64,000 nucleotides of DNA, taken from Herpetosiphon aurantiacus DSM 785. GTDB lineage: Bacteria; Chloroflexota; Chloroflexia; Chloroflexales; Herpetosiphonaceae. Made by a program: the position numbers and the translations under genes. The notes below the pieces were generated by a model. That model was given only the letters and a program-made list of their open reading frames with translations, was not told the DNA's origin and did not search any database. The stretch lies in NCBI GenBank assembly GCA_000018565.1, contig CP000875.1:4727199-4791198 (forward strand), in the 5' to 3' direction. This document shows positions 25,933-34,371 of this stretch, piece after piece (positions within the stretch are counted from its first letter, which is position 1; the number at the start of each line of letters is the position of its first letter).

Positions 25933-27432
25933 GTGATTCAGCATGATGTAATTGTGGTTGGCAGTGGCATCGCTGGGATGCGCTGCGCCCTTGAGATTAA
26001 ACGTAACGCGCCCAAAGCCGATGTGGCGATTGTGACCAAACAATATCCAGTTCGGGCGGCTTCGGTCGTCGAACGCACAGGCATTGCCGCCGCCTTAGGG
26101 AATAGCAGCAGTGATAGCGTTGAAGCGCATATCAGCGATACCTTGGCCTATGGCAAAAGCAATAATGCCGCTGCGGTCAAGGCGCTGTGCGAGCAAGCTC
26201 CTGCCGCTGTGTATGAGCTAGAGCACATGGGCTTGCCATTTAGCCGCTTGAAGAGTGGCCGGATCGCCCAACAAGTTGGCTATGGCCATAGTCAACCACG
26301 CTTGGCTAACGCTGGCGACCAAACTGGCCACGCAATTGTCACGACCTTGTATGGCGAAGTCGTGCGCTTTGGTATCAAAGTGTATCCTGAGTGGTTTATG
26401 TTGGGTTTGGTGGTTGAAGGCAAAAACGTGCGTGGTGTGAGTGTGCTCGATATTCGCAGCAGCGAAATCGAAGTTATCAATGCCAAAGTAACGGTGCTGG
26501 CAACTGGCAGCTATGGTCAACTCTATGCCACTTCCAGCGATTCATATGCCTCAACTGGCGATGGCCATGCCGCTGCTTTGCGAGCTGGCATCAACCTAAT
26601 CGGCATGGATTTGGTCAATTTCCACCCCTTGGGTGTGGCCAATACTGGCTTGATTATCAACGAACAAGTGCTAGCCGATGGCGCACACCTGCTTAACGCC
26701 AGCGAAAAACGCTTTACCAACGAACAAGCTAGCTTGGCTGAGGTAACTGCTGCGGTTAACGCTGAAATTGCTGCTGGCAGAGGCGTTGATGGTCATGTTT
26801 GGCTCGATGTGCGGCATCTGCCAACCAGCCAAATTCGTGAGCGCTACCCACACCTATTGGATTATGCCGAAGATTTTGCTGGTGTTAATCCCAACCATGA
26901 TTTTATTCCAGTCAAGCCGACCCAACAATCGAGCCTTGGTGGTTTGCCAACCGACCTCAATGGTAGCGTGGCAGGCTTTGAAGGTTTGTATGCAGTTGGC
27001 GCTTGCGCCAATAACGGCGTGCACGGCGAGCAAGCCTTGCCTGGCAACGAATTGGCGGCTGCCGTAGTGTTTGCCAAACTGGCAGGCGCGGCAATTGCCG
27101 ACAAACTGGGCGCGGCTAGCTATGGCAACGTGCCAAGCTACGCTACCAGCAACGCCAGCGACGAAATCGAAGGCTTGTTCGGCCAAAAAGGTAGCCACAA
27201 ATTGGGTCTTGTGCGCAAAAACCTGCGTCAAGCCTTCAATAGCCAAGCCCATACTGCGGCCAGCGATGAACAACACGTTGGTTTAGTACATAGCTTGCGC
27301 GAACAATTTGGCCAAATTGCCCTGCACGATAAAAATCGGCGCTTTAATACTGAATTGCTCGAAGCCCTAGAGCTTGATCGGCTACTGGATGTGGCAGATG
27401 CTGTGGCAAAAGCAAGCGTGGCTGCGCTCTAA
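25933..27432 (+). CDS. SdhA/FrdA-like flavoprotein lacking catalytic residues
   Basis: A 499-residue relative of the succinate dehydrogenase flavoprotein, starting at GTG 25933 (AAGGAG eight bases upstream). The FAD Rossmann motif VGSGIAG and the body align well with E. coli SdhA (ELEHMGLPFSRL, STGDGHAAALRAG). The key residues differ: covalent-FAD His45 is Ala43, Thr254 is Asn243, catalytic Arg286 is Ala273, His354 is Gln332 and Arg399 is Ala368. Only His242 (His231) and Glu255 (Glu244) remain. The C-terminal RTESRGAH region is absent, so the chain is about 75 residues short. The frame is intact, so this is probably a repurposed protein rather than a pseudogene. Succinate oxidation seems unlikely. 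Confidence 0.8.
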   Translation: MIQHDVIVVGSGIAGMRCALEIKRNAPKADVAIVTKQYPVRAASVVERTGIAAALGNSSSDSVEAHISDTLAYGKSNNAAAVKALCEQAPAAVYELEHMGLPFSRLKSGRIAQQVGYGHSQPRLANAGDQTGHAIVTTLYGEVVRFGIKVYPEWFMLGLVVEGKNVRGVSVLDIRSSEIEVINAKVTVLATGSYGQLYATSSDSYASTGDGHAAALRAGINLIGMDLVNFHPLGVANTGLIINEQVLADGAHLLNASEKRFTNEQASLAEVTAAVNAEIAAGRGVDGHVWLDVRHLPTSQIRERYPHLLDYAEDFAGVNPNHDFIPVKPTQQSSLGGLPTDLNGSVAGFEGLYAVGACANNGVHGEQALPGNELAAAVVFAKLAGAAIADKLGAASYGNVPSYATSNASDEIEGLFGQKGSHKLGLVRKNLRQAFNSQAHTAASDEQHVGLVHSLREQFGQIALHDKNRRFNTELLEALELDRLLDVADAVAKASVAAL

Positions 27433-27720
27433 GCGGATTGGTATGCCCTCATCCCCTAACCTTCCAAAGGGTTGGCTTCCGCTGCGAACTACCTGATGTT
27501 GTGGGATGTGTGATGTTCCCTGATTGCCCTTGAGGGGGTGCAGGGGGATTAAAGCCCCCTGCGTCTCCCGCCTAGAGGCGGGACGGAAGGGTGGTGATCA
27601 CAAACGCTGATTAACAAGCTAGGCTTGAAAAAAGGAAGAATCAGGGATGCGAGCACATCGGCAATTCTGAATGGCGTGAACCAATTCATTTAAGCGCTAG
27701 AACCTAGTGGAGTAGTTTCA
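27433..27720. other. Intergenic spacer inside the sdh-like operon
   Basis: 288 bases separate the A and B subunit genes, unusual for an operon of this kind. The middle is repeat B copy 1 (27528-27600). I looked for leftover coding sequence for the missing SdhA C-terminus and saw none. Confidence 0.6.
27528..27600 (-). repeat. Repeat family B, copy 1 (reverse orientation)
   Basis: 73 bases containing two hairpins, CAGGGGG/CCCCCTG around TTAAAG and CCCGCCT/AGGCGGG, bordered by CCTTGAGGGGG and GGGTGGTGATCA. Copies 2 and 3 at 36383 and 48615 are nearly identical in the opposite orientation. Confidence 0.9.
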
Positions 27721-28473
27721 ATGAAAGTAACATTTCGTGTGCCACGCTTCGATGCTGCCACCGATTTTACCGCCAAATATCAGGTCTATCATGTTGAGGT
27801 AAATCAATTTACCACGATTCTTGATGCCTTGAATATCATCAAAGACGAGCAAGATAGCAGCTTGACCTTTCGGCGTGGCTCGCAATCGGGCATCGATGGC
27901 TCGTGTGGCATGATGATTAATGGCCGCAATCGCTTGGCCTCGACCACCCGTGTGCTGTCCTTAAATAGCACTGAAATTGCCGTGGGACCATTACCAGGTT
28001 TCCCAGTCATTCGCGATTTAGTGGTTGATTTCGATTCGTTCTTTGCCAAAGATGCAGTGATGTTGCCCTATTTGGTCACCGACATCGCCAAGCCTGCTGA
28101 TGGCAAGGAGCGCTTGCAAAGCCCCAAAGATGCTAACCGCATCGCCTTGGCTGCTAGCTGTAATCAATGTGGTTGCTGTACCTCGGCCTGCCCAGTTCAC
28201 TGGAGCAACGGCGAATATTATGGCCCATCAGCATTAACTCGCGCCTATCGCTTTGTCGAAGATTCACGCGATACCGCGATTAAGGCTCGCTTGGATATTG
28301 TTGGCTCAGAAACCGGCGTTTGGCGCTGCCATACCGTGTTCAACTGCTCAGAATGCCCTAAGTCGATTCCCAATGGCGAAAATATTCAAGCCCTCAAGCG
28401 CAAAATTATGCTCAACAAAATTGGCCTTGGGCGGATTGAAGTTAAAGTTGCTCGAACCGAAGCAACTGTCTAA
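27721..28473 (+). CDS. SdhB/FrdB-like iron-sulfur protein with altered cluster ligands
   Basis: A 250-residue relative of the iron-sulfur subunit of succinate dehydrogenase. The N-terminal ferredoxin-like domain keeps the family frame (LTFRRG...GIDGSCGMMINGRNRLAS), but the four [2Fe-2S] ligand positions read Ser54, Asp59, Cys62 and Ser74, so a normal cluster is unlikely. The [4Fe-4S] motif is intact: Cys147, Cys150, Cys153 and Cys157-Pro. The third motif is CHTVFNCSECP (Cys203, Cys209, Cys212), one residue shorter than the usual C-x5-C-x3-C-P. ATG 27721 has GGAG upstream. scpB starts five bases after the stop. Electron transfer through the usual three-cluster chain appears broken. Confidence 0.8.
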   Translation: MKVTFRVPRFDAATDFTAKYQVYHVEVNQFTTILDALNIIKDEQDSSLTFRRGSQSGIDGSCGMMINGRNRLASTTRVLSLNSTEIAVGPLPGFPVIRDLVVDFDSFFAKDAVMLPYLVTDIAKPADGKERLQSPKDANRIALAASCNQCGCCTSACPVHWSNGEYYGPSALTRAYRFVEDSRDTAIKARLDIVGSETGVWRCHTVFNCSECPKSIPNGENIQALKRKIMLNKIGLGRIEVKVARTEATV

Positions 28474-28478
28474 ATTCC

Positions 28479-29303
28479 ATGACTGGGCAATCATCAATTC
28501 AAACATTGCTGCGCCATTGGCTCAAGCTGTTTGCCTTGGCGATTGCCCAGTTGGTTCAATATTTCGTCAAGCCACCAAACCAGCTAGCAATGAATGTAGA
28601 TCAAGCACCACCTATGCCTATTACCCCAACTGACCAACCAGAAATTGAAGCCGAATCGTGCTCAATTGAGGTAGTTGCAAACCCTGAGTTTGAGCCTGCT
28701 GTTTTGATTGAGCCAGTTGAATCGCCATCGCCAATGCCAACCCTGACCGAGCATTTACACCCTGATTTATTGCTGCGAGCCGAGGCTGTGCTGTTTGTCG
28801 CCGGTGATCCGGTTGAATATGCGACCTTGGCCAATGCCCTCGAATTGCGTGAGCAGGACATTCCGCTGTTAATTGCGGATTTACGCCAGCGCTTCGCTGG
28901 GCGCGGCATTCGGTTGCAAGATCAAGCTGGCACCTTGCAATTAGTTAGTGCGCCCGAAGCCACCAGCGCCCTCGAACGCTTTCTAGGGGTCAGCCAACCG
29001 CAAAAACTCTCACCAGCAGCACTTGAGGTTTTGGCAATTATTGCCTATCGTCAGCCAGTAACGCGGGCTGGGCTTGAGGCAATTCGTGGGGTCGATTCGA
29101 GTGGCGTTGTACGTTCGCTCTTGGCGCGTGAATTAATTTATGAGGTTGGGCGGGCTGAAACGATTGGCCGCCCAGTGCTTTATGGCACAACCAGCCAATT
29201 TTTGCATATTTTTGGGATTACCAGTTTAGCTGAATTGCCAGCCTTTAATTTTGAACGCCAAGCCCCAACCGACCCCGATGCAGCTCAAGAACGACTGTTT
29301 TAA
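28479..29303 (+). CDS. scpB: Segregation and condensation protein B
   Basis: Part of the SMC-ScpA-ScpB condensin that organises and segregates the chromosome. The conserved core (about 87-260) has two winged-helix domains, with LLLRAEAVLFVAGDPVEYATLA at the start, and KLSPAALEVLAIIAYRQPVTR, EAIRGVDSSGVVRSLLARELI and GRPVLYGTT in the typical order. An extra N-terminal stretch of about 85 residues (a hydrophobic helix, then Pro/Glu-rich) makes it longer than usual. ATG 28479 lacks a clear ribosome site, and ATG 28590 is an alternative start. scpA is not adjacent. Confidence 0.9.
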   Translation: MTGQSSIQTLLRHWLKLFALAIAQLVQYFVKPPNQLAMNVDQAPPMPITPTDQPEIEAESCSIEVVANPEFEPAVLIEPVESPSPMPTLTEHLHPDLLLRAEAVLFVAGDPVEYATLANALELREQDIPLLIADLRQRFAGRGIRLQDQAGTLQLVSAPEATSALERFLGVSQPQKLSPAALEVLAIIAYRQPVTRAGLEAIRGVDSSGVVRSLLARELIYEVGRAETIGRPVLYGTTSQFLHIFGITSLAELPAFNFERQAPTDPDAAQERLF

Positions 29304-29385
29304 GCGATTTTGTTGGATTACCCCTGCTCGTACTCTGTGATATGTGACACCTTGCGTCATAAACCTGCTTAGGGTATGATCAAGT

Positions 29386-29391
29386 TATAAT
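29386..29391 (+). promoter_or_regulatory. TATAAT -10 box upstream of the aldehyde dehydrogenase
   Basis: A consensus -10 hexamer 30 bases before the start codon at 29422. No good -35 match was found at 16-18 bases. Confidence 0.35.
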
Positions 29392-29421
29392 GACTGTGCG
29401 CCTTCAACGGAGAACGCCAAC

Positions 29422-30954
29422 ATGACGCAATCAGATAGCCTTCGCTCGTTTGGTCTGTATATTGACGGAGCTTGGGTCGCGGCCAGCGATGCTGCTAGCG
29501 AAACCCTGTACAACCCCGCGACGGGCGAGCCAGTTGCCCAAGTAGCGCGGGCCACCATTCACGACATTGATCGAGCGGTTGGAGCTGCGCGGAAGAGTTT
29601 CGATATTGGTTCGTGGGCGCAAATGCGGCCTGTTGATCGCGCTAAAACGATCGAGGCGATTGCCGATTTGCTCGAAGAAAACACCGACGAATTGGCCGAG
29701 CTTGAGACGCTCAATGGTGGCGCAACTCTGCGTAAAAGTTCATGGCTCGATATTCCGGTAGGTATCGAGCATTTGCGCTATTTTGCCGATTTGGCGCGGC
29801 AACACCCCATGCAAACCTTGCCCTATATCGATTTTCCGTCGCCGAGTGCTAATGCGGTTTGGCGCGAGCCGATTGGGGTTTGTGGCCAAATTATCCCTTG
29901 GAACTACCCATTTTTGATGGCAATTTGGAAGATTGGCCCAGCCTTGGCCGCTGGCAATAGCCTGGTGCTCAAGCCAGCCTCGTTGACTCCAGTTACCGCT
30001 TTGCGTATGGCCGAATTGATTCATGAAGCCGATTTGTTGCCGCATGGCGTTTTCAATGTGGTAACTGGGCCTGGCGGTTTGGTGGGCGAACGCCTGACCA
30101 GCCATCCTGCGGTCGATAAAATTGCTTTTACTGGCTCGACCGAGGTTGGCCGCCGCATTGCCGAAGTCGCTGGGCGTAATCTCAAGCGCGTTACCTTGGA
30201 GCTTGGTGGCAAATCGCCAGTGGTTGTTTTGCCCAATGCTGATCTTGATTTGGCGGTTGATGGGGCGATTTGGGCGGCCTTTATGCATTCAGGCCAAAGC
30301 TGCGAGGCTGGCACACGCTTGCTCTTGCCCGATTCGCTGCACGATCAATTTGTTGAGCGGATGGTCGCACGAGTTGAACAATTAGTGTTGGGTGATCCGC
30401 TTGATCTGACAACTGATTTAGGGCCGTTGGTTTCAGCTGCTCAAAAACGTGCAGTCGAGGCCTATATCGAGCTGGGGATTCAAGAAGGCGCTACCTTGCG
30501 CTGCGGTGGAGTGGGCATCGATGATCCCAATCTGGCCAATGGCCATTTTGTGCGACCCACGATCTTTACCAATGTGCATAACCAGATGCGGATTGCTCAA
30601 GAAGAAATTTTTGGGCCAGTCCTTTCGGTAATTCGCTATCATACAGTTGGTGAGGCGATTACGCTTGCCAATGATACCAACTATGGCTTGGCAGCCAGCG
30701 TGTGGAGCCGCGATTTACAAGATGCCCAAGAGGTGGCGAGGGCAATTCGGGCTGGCACGGTTTGGATCAATGATCATCACCTGATCAATGCCAAAGCGCC
30801 ATTTGGGGGCTACAAAGATAGCGGAATTGGCCGCGAGTTGGGGCCGAATGCGCTTGATGCCTATAGCGAAATCAAGCATATTCATACCGACTTGACCCAA
30901 GAACGCACCCGCCGCATTTGGGTCGATATCGTTACGCCACGGCTTGATGATTAA
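29422..30954 (+). CDS. NAD(P)-dependent aldehyde dehydrogenase
   Basis: A 510-residue member of the ALDH superfamily that oxidises an aldehyde to its acid. Landmarks in order: PIGVCGQIIPWNYPFLMAIWKI (cofactor and anion site), LVLKPASLTPVTAL, FTGSTEVGRRIAE (nucleotide binding), LELGGKSPVVV with the general-base Glu, SGQSCEAGTRLLL with the catalytic Cys, and EEIFGPVLSVI. The substrate cannot be told; the closest feel is of betaine-aldehyde or semialdehyde-type enzymes. ATG 29422 has GGAG upstream. It stands alone, with scpB ahead and a repeat-rich gap behind. Confidence 0.93.
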   Translation: MTQSDSLRSFGLYIDGAWVAASDAASETLYNPATGEPVAQVARATIHDIDRAVGAARKSFDIGSWAQMRPVDRAKTIEAIADLLEENTDELAELETLNGGATLRKSSWLDIPVGIEHLRYFADLARQHPMQTLPYIDFPSPSANAVWREPIGVCGQIIPWNYPFLMAIWKIGPALAAGNSLVLKPASLTPVTALRMAELIHEADLLPHGVFNVVTGPGGLVGERLTSHPAVDKIAFTGSTEVGRRIAEVAGRNLKRVTLELGGKSPVVVLPNADLDLAVDGAIWAAFMHSGQSCEAGTRLLLPDSLHDQFVERMVARVEQLVLGDPLDLTTDLGPLVSAAQKRAVEAYIELGIQEGATLRCGGVGIDDPNLANGHFVRPTIFTNVHNQMRIAQEEIFGPVLSVIRYHTVGEAITLANDTNYGLAASVWSRDLQDAQEVARAIRAGTVWINDHHLINAKAPFGGYKDSGIGRELGPNALDAYSEIKHIHTDLTQERTRRIWVDIVTPRLDD

Positions 30955-30980
30955 TAGACTAGAGACGTAGGAGAAGGTTT

Positions 30981-31028
30981 TCTAACCACGAAGGACACGA
31001 AGAGCTTGAAACTGCGAAGATACGAAGT
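30981..31028. repeat. Repeat family C, copy 2
   Basis: AACCACGAAGGACACGAAGAGC followed by further CGAAG units. It is part of a 444-base gene-free gap (30955-31398) filled by repeats C, D and A. Confidence 0.7.
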
Positions 31029-31102
31029 GTATGTTTAGCCACAGATTGGCACAGATCTACACTGATGTTCATCTTTCCTCCCTCATCCTTCATCCTTATC
31101 AA

Positions 31103-31140
31103 GCCTCTGCGTTTATAATAGATCGTATGTTCTATATTCT
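31103..31140. repeat. Repeat family D, copy 1 of a near-identical pair
   Basis: 38 bases beginning GCCTCTGCGTTTATAATAG, repeated with one mismatch at 31344-31381. A CATCCTTCATCC-type stretch precedes it. The pair flanks repeat A copy 3. Confidence 0.75.
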
Positions 31141-31178
31141 ATGTGTAATGGTTTATAGCGTTAACAACGGCCAGCATG

Positions 31179-31280
31179 CCCTGACCCCCTGACCCCCTCG
31201 CCCGCCCGCGAGGCGAGGGGGAACCGCTTCAACAGTGCTCCCCTCGCCCGCCGCAGTGGGAGAGGGGCTGGGGGTGAGGG
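31179..31280. repeat. Repeat family A, copy 3
   Basis: A 102-base fold-back element with the standard CCCCCTCGCCCGCC and GTGGGAGAGGGG parts and a GGGGGTGAGGG end. The left end is slightly diverged (CCCTGACCCC). Confidence 0.85.
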
Positions 31281-31343
31281 AACGAGAACTGGTTCTCAAT
31301 CCAATCAACCATTACCGATAGCCCATAGCCTGATCTCTTCTGC

Positions 31344-31381
31344 GCCTCTGCGTTTATAATAGATCTTATGTTCTATATTCT
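31344..31381. repeat. Repeat family D, copy 2 of a near-identical pair
   Basis: The second copy of the 38-base unit seen at 31103-31140 (one mismatch). It ends 17 bases before the DUF1697 start codon, so it supplies the TATAATAG-containing region upstream of that gene. Confidence 0.75.
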
Positions 31382-31398
31382 CTCGACGCGAGGTAACG

Positions 31399-31941
31399 AT
31401 GAGCACTATTGCCTTTTTACGCGCAATCAACATTACCAACCACTTTGTAAAGATGGAAGAGTTACGCGATGTCTTAGTGGCCCATGGTTTTAGCAATGTT
31501 CAGACCTATATTCAATCGGGCAATGTGGTTTTTGATGATCCAACCCAAAGCTATGCTGAGGCCGAGCACTTGATTGCAACCCAACTTGAGGACTGTTTTG
31601 GCTTTGCAGTCGCAACATTTCTACGTTCTGCCGCCGAATTGGTCGAGCTTGAACAAGCCTGCCCATTTACGCCAAGCGAGATCGATCCGCAAGCGGCTTT
31701 GTATGTGACGTTTGTGCAGCACGAACCAGATGCTGAAGCCCAAGCCCGTTTAGCCCAATATCAAAATGAGTTGGATACATTTCGGATCACAGGGCGGCAT
31801 GTGTGGTGGTTGCGGCATAAACAGCGCGGGGAAAGTAAGTTTAGCGGGGCAAAATTGGAGCGAGCGATCAAACAGGCCGGAACCGCCCGTAATATCACCA
31901 CAATTCGCGCGATGATCGCCAAATATGGGTTTACCAAATAG
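31399..31941 (+). CDS. DUF1697 family protein
   Basis: A 180-residue protein of the DUF1697 family, whose function is unknown. The family pattern is clear: an N-terminal FLRAINITNH strand-turn, MEELRDVLVAHGFSNVQTYIQSGNVVF (about 19-45), a central PSEIDPQAALYVTF and a C-terminal ITTIRAMIAKY. The expected GVNVGG-type loop reads AINITNH. ATG 31399 has GAGG upstream. The preceding gap consists of repeats, so its promoter may lie inside repeat D copy 2. Confidence 0.9.
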   Translation: MSTIAFLRAINITNHFVKMEELRDVLVAHGFSNVQTYIQSGNVVFDDPTQSYAEAEHLIATQLEDCFGFAVATFLRSAAELVELEQACPFTPSEIDPQAALYVTFVQHEPDAEAQARLAQYQNELDTFRITGRHVWWLRHKQRGESKFSGAKLERAIKQAGTARNITTIRAMIAKYGFTK

Positions 31942-31968
31942 CTGGCTTCCAGCATTTGAAAGCCAGCT
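31940..31968. terminator. Terminator-like hairpin between convergent genes
   Basis: A perfect nine-base stem AGCTGGCTT (31940-31948) / AAGCCAGCT (31960-31968), overlapping the DUF1697 stop codon and facing the minus-strand gene that ends at 31975. It has no T-run. Confidence 0.6.
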
Positions 31969-31974
31969 CGTGGA

Positions 31975-32898
31975 TTATTCAGCAATCAGGCCGCGCCGTT
32001 TGAAGTCGGCAGTTACTCGCGCCGTCAGATCGTAGAGATTTTCGCCAAGGAACAAGCTTGGGCGTAGTTCATCGCGATCGCGGCGTTTTTCCACGGCGAG
32101 CCAGGTTGGGCCATATTGATAGACATTTAAGCTGACATCACCAAGCACAATCGGCTCGTTGACCGCCGTTAAATCTTTTTTCCAAATTTCCCATGGCTCG
32201 GCAAACATGCGATCAACCCGTAGATCGTGTTCGTGGAACAGCCGTTTATCTTTGATCAAGGCTTTGGCGACCAAGGCATGCAAGCCCATCAAGGCGTTTG
32301 GCTCGCTCAATGCCACAGCATGGCGCTTGCTCGCTGCAAAGGTATACAATTCTTGCTCGTTGGCAAACACAGGTGCCCAGAAATCGGTTTGACCAGTAAT
32401 CCGCTTTTTGAAATAGCAAGTCGGGCGAATCAAGCCCAGCGTTTTGGCATCAACACCGCGCACATGTAGCTTATCGCTGGCTCCAGGTCGGCCAAGCACG
32501 CCTGTCAAATGCAGATATTCATTCAAATATTCACGCACTTTGGCAAGCTCAACATGGCGAAAAACGGGGCCACCAGGGGTTGTCGCCAGCACATCATCAC
32601 CAATGCTATAAATTGGATAGACTTGGCGCGAACGGCGGGCAATAAACACATAGGTTGGTAGGCGAGCCAAGTTGACCAAGGCTTTGAGCACAGGCACTGC
32701 TTGGCGTAAAGCTGTTTCAGGATCAGCATCCTCAACCCGAAAGCCTGCAATCTCCAATTCATAGAGTTTTTGCTCGGGTGAGTGATAGATGGGCAATTCT
32801 AGGGTTTGTTGCTTAATTAATGTGCCAGGAGCATAATCGGCGCTCACCACATAGGGTTGGAGCGGAGTTTCAGGTTTGGCGCTCACTGCAAGTTGCAT
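31975..32898 (-). CDS. Conserved-looking hypothetical protein
   Basis: A 307-residue soluble protein that I do not recognise. It has alternating alpha/beta character with no membrane helix or signal peptide. Distinctive segments are KLYELEIAGFRVEDADPETALRQ (about 43-65), TYVFIARRSRQVYPIY, GRPGASDKLHVRGVDAKTLGL and a basic C-terminal region. The coding quality is good and ATG 32898 has AAGGAG, so it is a real gene. It lies 66 bases downstream of amt on the same strand, with a hairpin between. Confidence 0.75.
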   Translation of the reverse strand: MQLAVSAKPETPLQPYVVSADYAPGTLIKQQTLELPIYHSPEQKLYELEIAGFRVEDADPETALRQAVPVLKALVNLARLPTYVFIARRSRQVYPIYSIGDDVLATTPGGPVFRHVELAKVREYLNEYLHLTGVLGRPGASDKLHVRGVDAKTLGLIRPTCYFKKRITGQTDFWAPVFANEQELYTFAASKRHAVALSEPNALMGLHALVAKALIKDKRLFHEHDLRVDRMFAEPWEIWKKDLTAVNEPIVLGDVSLNVYQYGPTWLAVEKRRDRDELRPSLFLGENLYDLTARVTADFKRRGLIAE

Positions 32899-32919
32899 AA
32901 TTGCTCCTTGATGCTAACG

Positions 32920-32952
32920 ATGCGCTGACTGAGATTAGCTCAATCAGCGCAT
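32920..32952 (-). terminator. Hairpin after amt
   Basis: A stem of about 14 base pairs with one mismatch (ATGCGCTGACTGAG with CTCAATCAGCGCAT) around a five-base loop, just after the amt stop. No T-run follows on the minus strand, so it may only partly separate amt from the next gene. Confidence 0.5.
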
Positions 32953-32964
32953 GCTTGAATTGGT

Positions 32965-34371
32965 TTATTTGGTTGACGAAAGCTCTGGCATCATTGAGCG
33001 AGCACCTGCCACACCAGCAACCGGCGTGCCAAACTCGGGGTATGAAACCGTGTCGTGCTCAGAAATATCCAAGCCTTCGATTTCTTCTTGCTCCGATACC
33101 CGAATGCCCAACGTCTTTTTCAGCACATAGAAGACGATGAACATGGTTGTGAAGGCCCAAGCGCCAACTGCCAAAACCCCAATCGCTTGGGTGCCGAGTA
33201 GGCCCAAACCACCGCCATAGAACAAGCCAGCAGCATCGCCCATGCCAGTCAAGCCGCCAACAGCCGGGCTAGCAAACAAGCCAACTGCCAAGGTGCCGAA
33301 AATCCCATTGAAACAGTGAACTGGAATTGCCCCAACTGGATCATCAAGTTTCAAGACTTTTTCGAGGAAGATCGAACCATAGACGAAGATGATCCCGCCG
33401 AGCAAGCCGATGAACAATGCGCCAACTGGCGTAACATTGGCACAGCCTGCAGTAATTGCGACCAAACCAGCGAGTGCGCCGTTGGAAGCTACGGCAGTAT
33501 CGGGGTGACCAGTGATCAACCAGTTGGTGATCAGGGCTGAGAGTGCGCCAACCGCAGCGGCCATGTTGGTGGTGACGGCAATATAGCCAATGCTTTCGTT
33601 CATGCCCGAGAGGGTGCTACCTGGGTTGAAGCCAAACCAGCCAACCCACAGAATAAAGACCCCAAGCACGCCAAGGGTCAAGCTGTGGCCTGGAATAACG
33701 TTGCTTGAGCCATCTTTGTTGAATTTGCCCAAGCGTGGCCCAAGCAAAATCGTGCCAGCAACTGCGGCCCAGCCACCAACGCTATGCACAATCGTCGAGC
33801 CAGCAAAGTCGATAAAGCCCAGTTGGAATAGCCAACCGCCGCCCCATTGCCAGTGTCCCGAAATGGGGTAGACAATGCCACAAATCACGGCGCTATAAAT
33901 CAGGTAGGAGATAAATTTGAAGCGTTCGGCGACTGCGCCCGACACAATTGTGGCGGCGGTGGCGGCAAACACCAATTGGAAGAAGAAACCAACCCAATCT
34001 TTGCCGCTGCCAGTTGCTGGGCTAAAGTCGCTGAGGAAGAAGTTGTCGGTACCGATGAAGCCACCAGCTGATGCACCATACATCAAGCCGAAGCCAATTG
34101 CAAAGAACAACACCGTGCCAACACAAAAATCCATCAAGTTTTTCATCAAGATGTTGGCGGCGTTTTTGGAACGAGTAAAGCCACTTTCGACCAAGGCAAA
34201 GCCAGCCTGCATAAAAAAGACCAAAACCGCGGCAATCAACAACCAAATAATATCAATTTGGGTGGTGATTGTTTCGGTTGCTACCGGGGCGGCTTCTTGG
34301 GCAAAAGTTGCAGTGGGTATTGCTAGCGAAGCAACTGCTGCGGGTACAATCCAGCGTCGTCGTCGAAACAT
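32965..34371 (-). CDS. amt: Ammonium transporter (Amt family) with cleavable signal sequence
   Basis: A 468-residue channel for ammonium in the cytoplasmic membrane. A basic start and hydrophobic segment ending SLAIPTATFAQ (about 8-25) looks like a signal peptide. About eleven hydrophobic helices follow. Family marks include DFCVGTVLFFAIGFGLMYG, the first pore-His region STIVHSVGGWAA and the second in GAIPVHCFNGIFG. The C-terminal tail (QEEIEGLDISEHD) has the Amt cytoplasmic signature. Start ATG 34371 has GGGAGG; the longer frame to 34428 lacks a site. No GlnK gene is adjacent. Confidence 0.95.
   Translation of the reverse strand: MFRRRRWIVPAAVASLAIPTATFAQEAAPVATETITTQIDIIWLLIAAVLVFFMQAGFALVESGFTRSKNAANILMKNLMDFCVGTVLFFAIGFGLMYGASAGGFIGTDNFFLSDFSPATGSGKDWVGFFFQLVFAATAATIVSGAVAERFKFISYLIYSAVICGIVYPISGHWQWGGGWLFQLGFIDFAGSTIVHSVGGWAAVAGTILLGPRLGKFNKDGSSNVIPGHSLTLGVLGVFILWVGWFGFNPGSTLSGMNESIGYIAVTTNMAAAVGALSALITNWLITGHPDTAVASNGALAGLVAITAGCANVTPVGALFIGLLGGIIFVYGSIFLEKVLKLDDPVGAIPVHCFNGIFGTLAVGLFASPAVGGLTGMGDAAGLFYGGGLGLLGTQAIGVLAVGAWAFTTMFIVFYVLKKTLGIRVSEQEEIEGLDISEHDTVSYPEFGTPVAGVAGARSMMPELSSTK

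Noticed and set aside
25933-28473. Calling the sdh-like genes sdhCDAB outright, or calling them pseudogenes
   Set aside because: The catalytic residues are missing, so the plain enzyme name would mislead; the frames and ribosome sites are intact, so pseudogene is not supported either.
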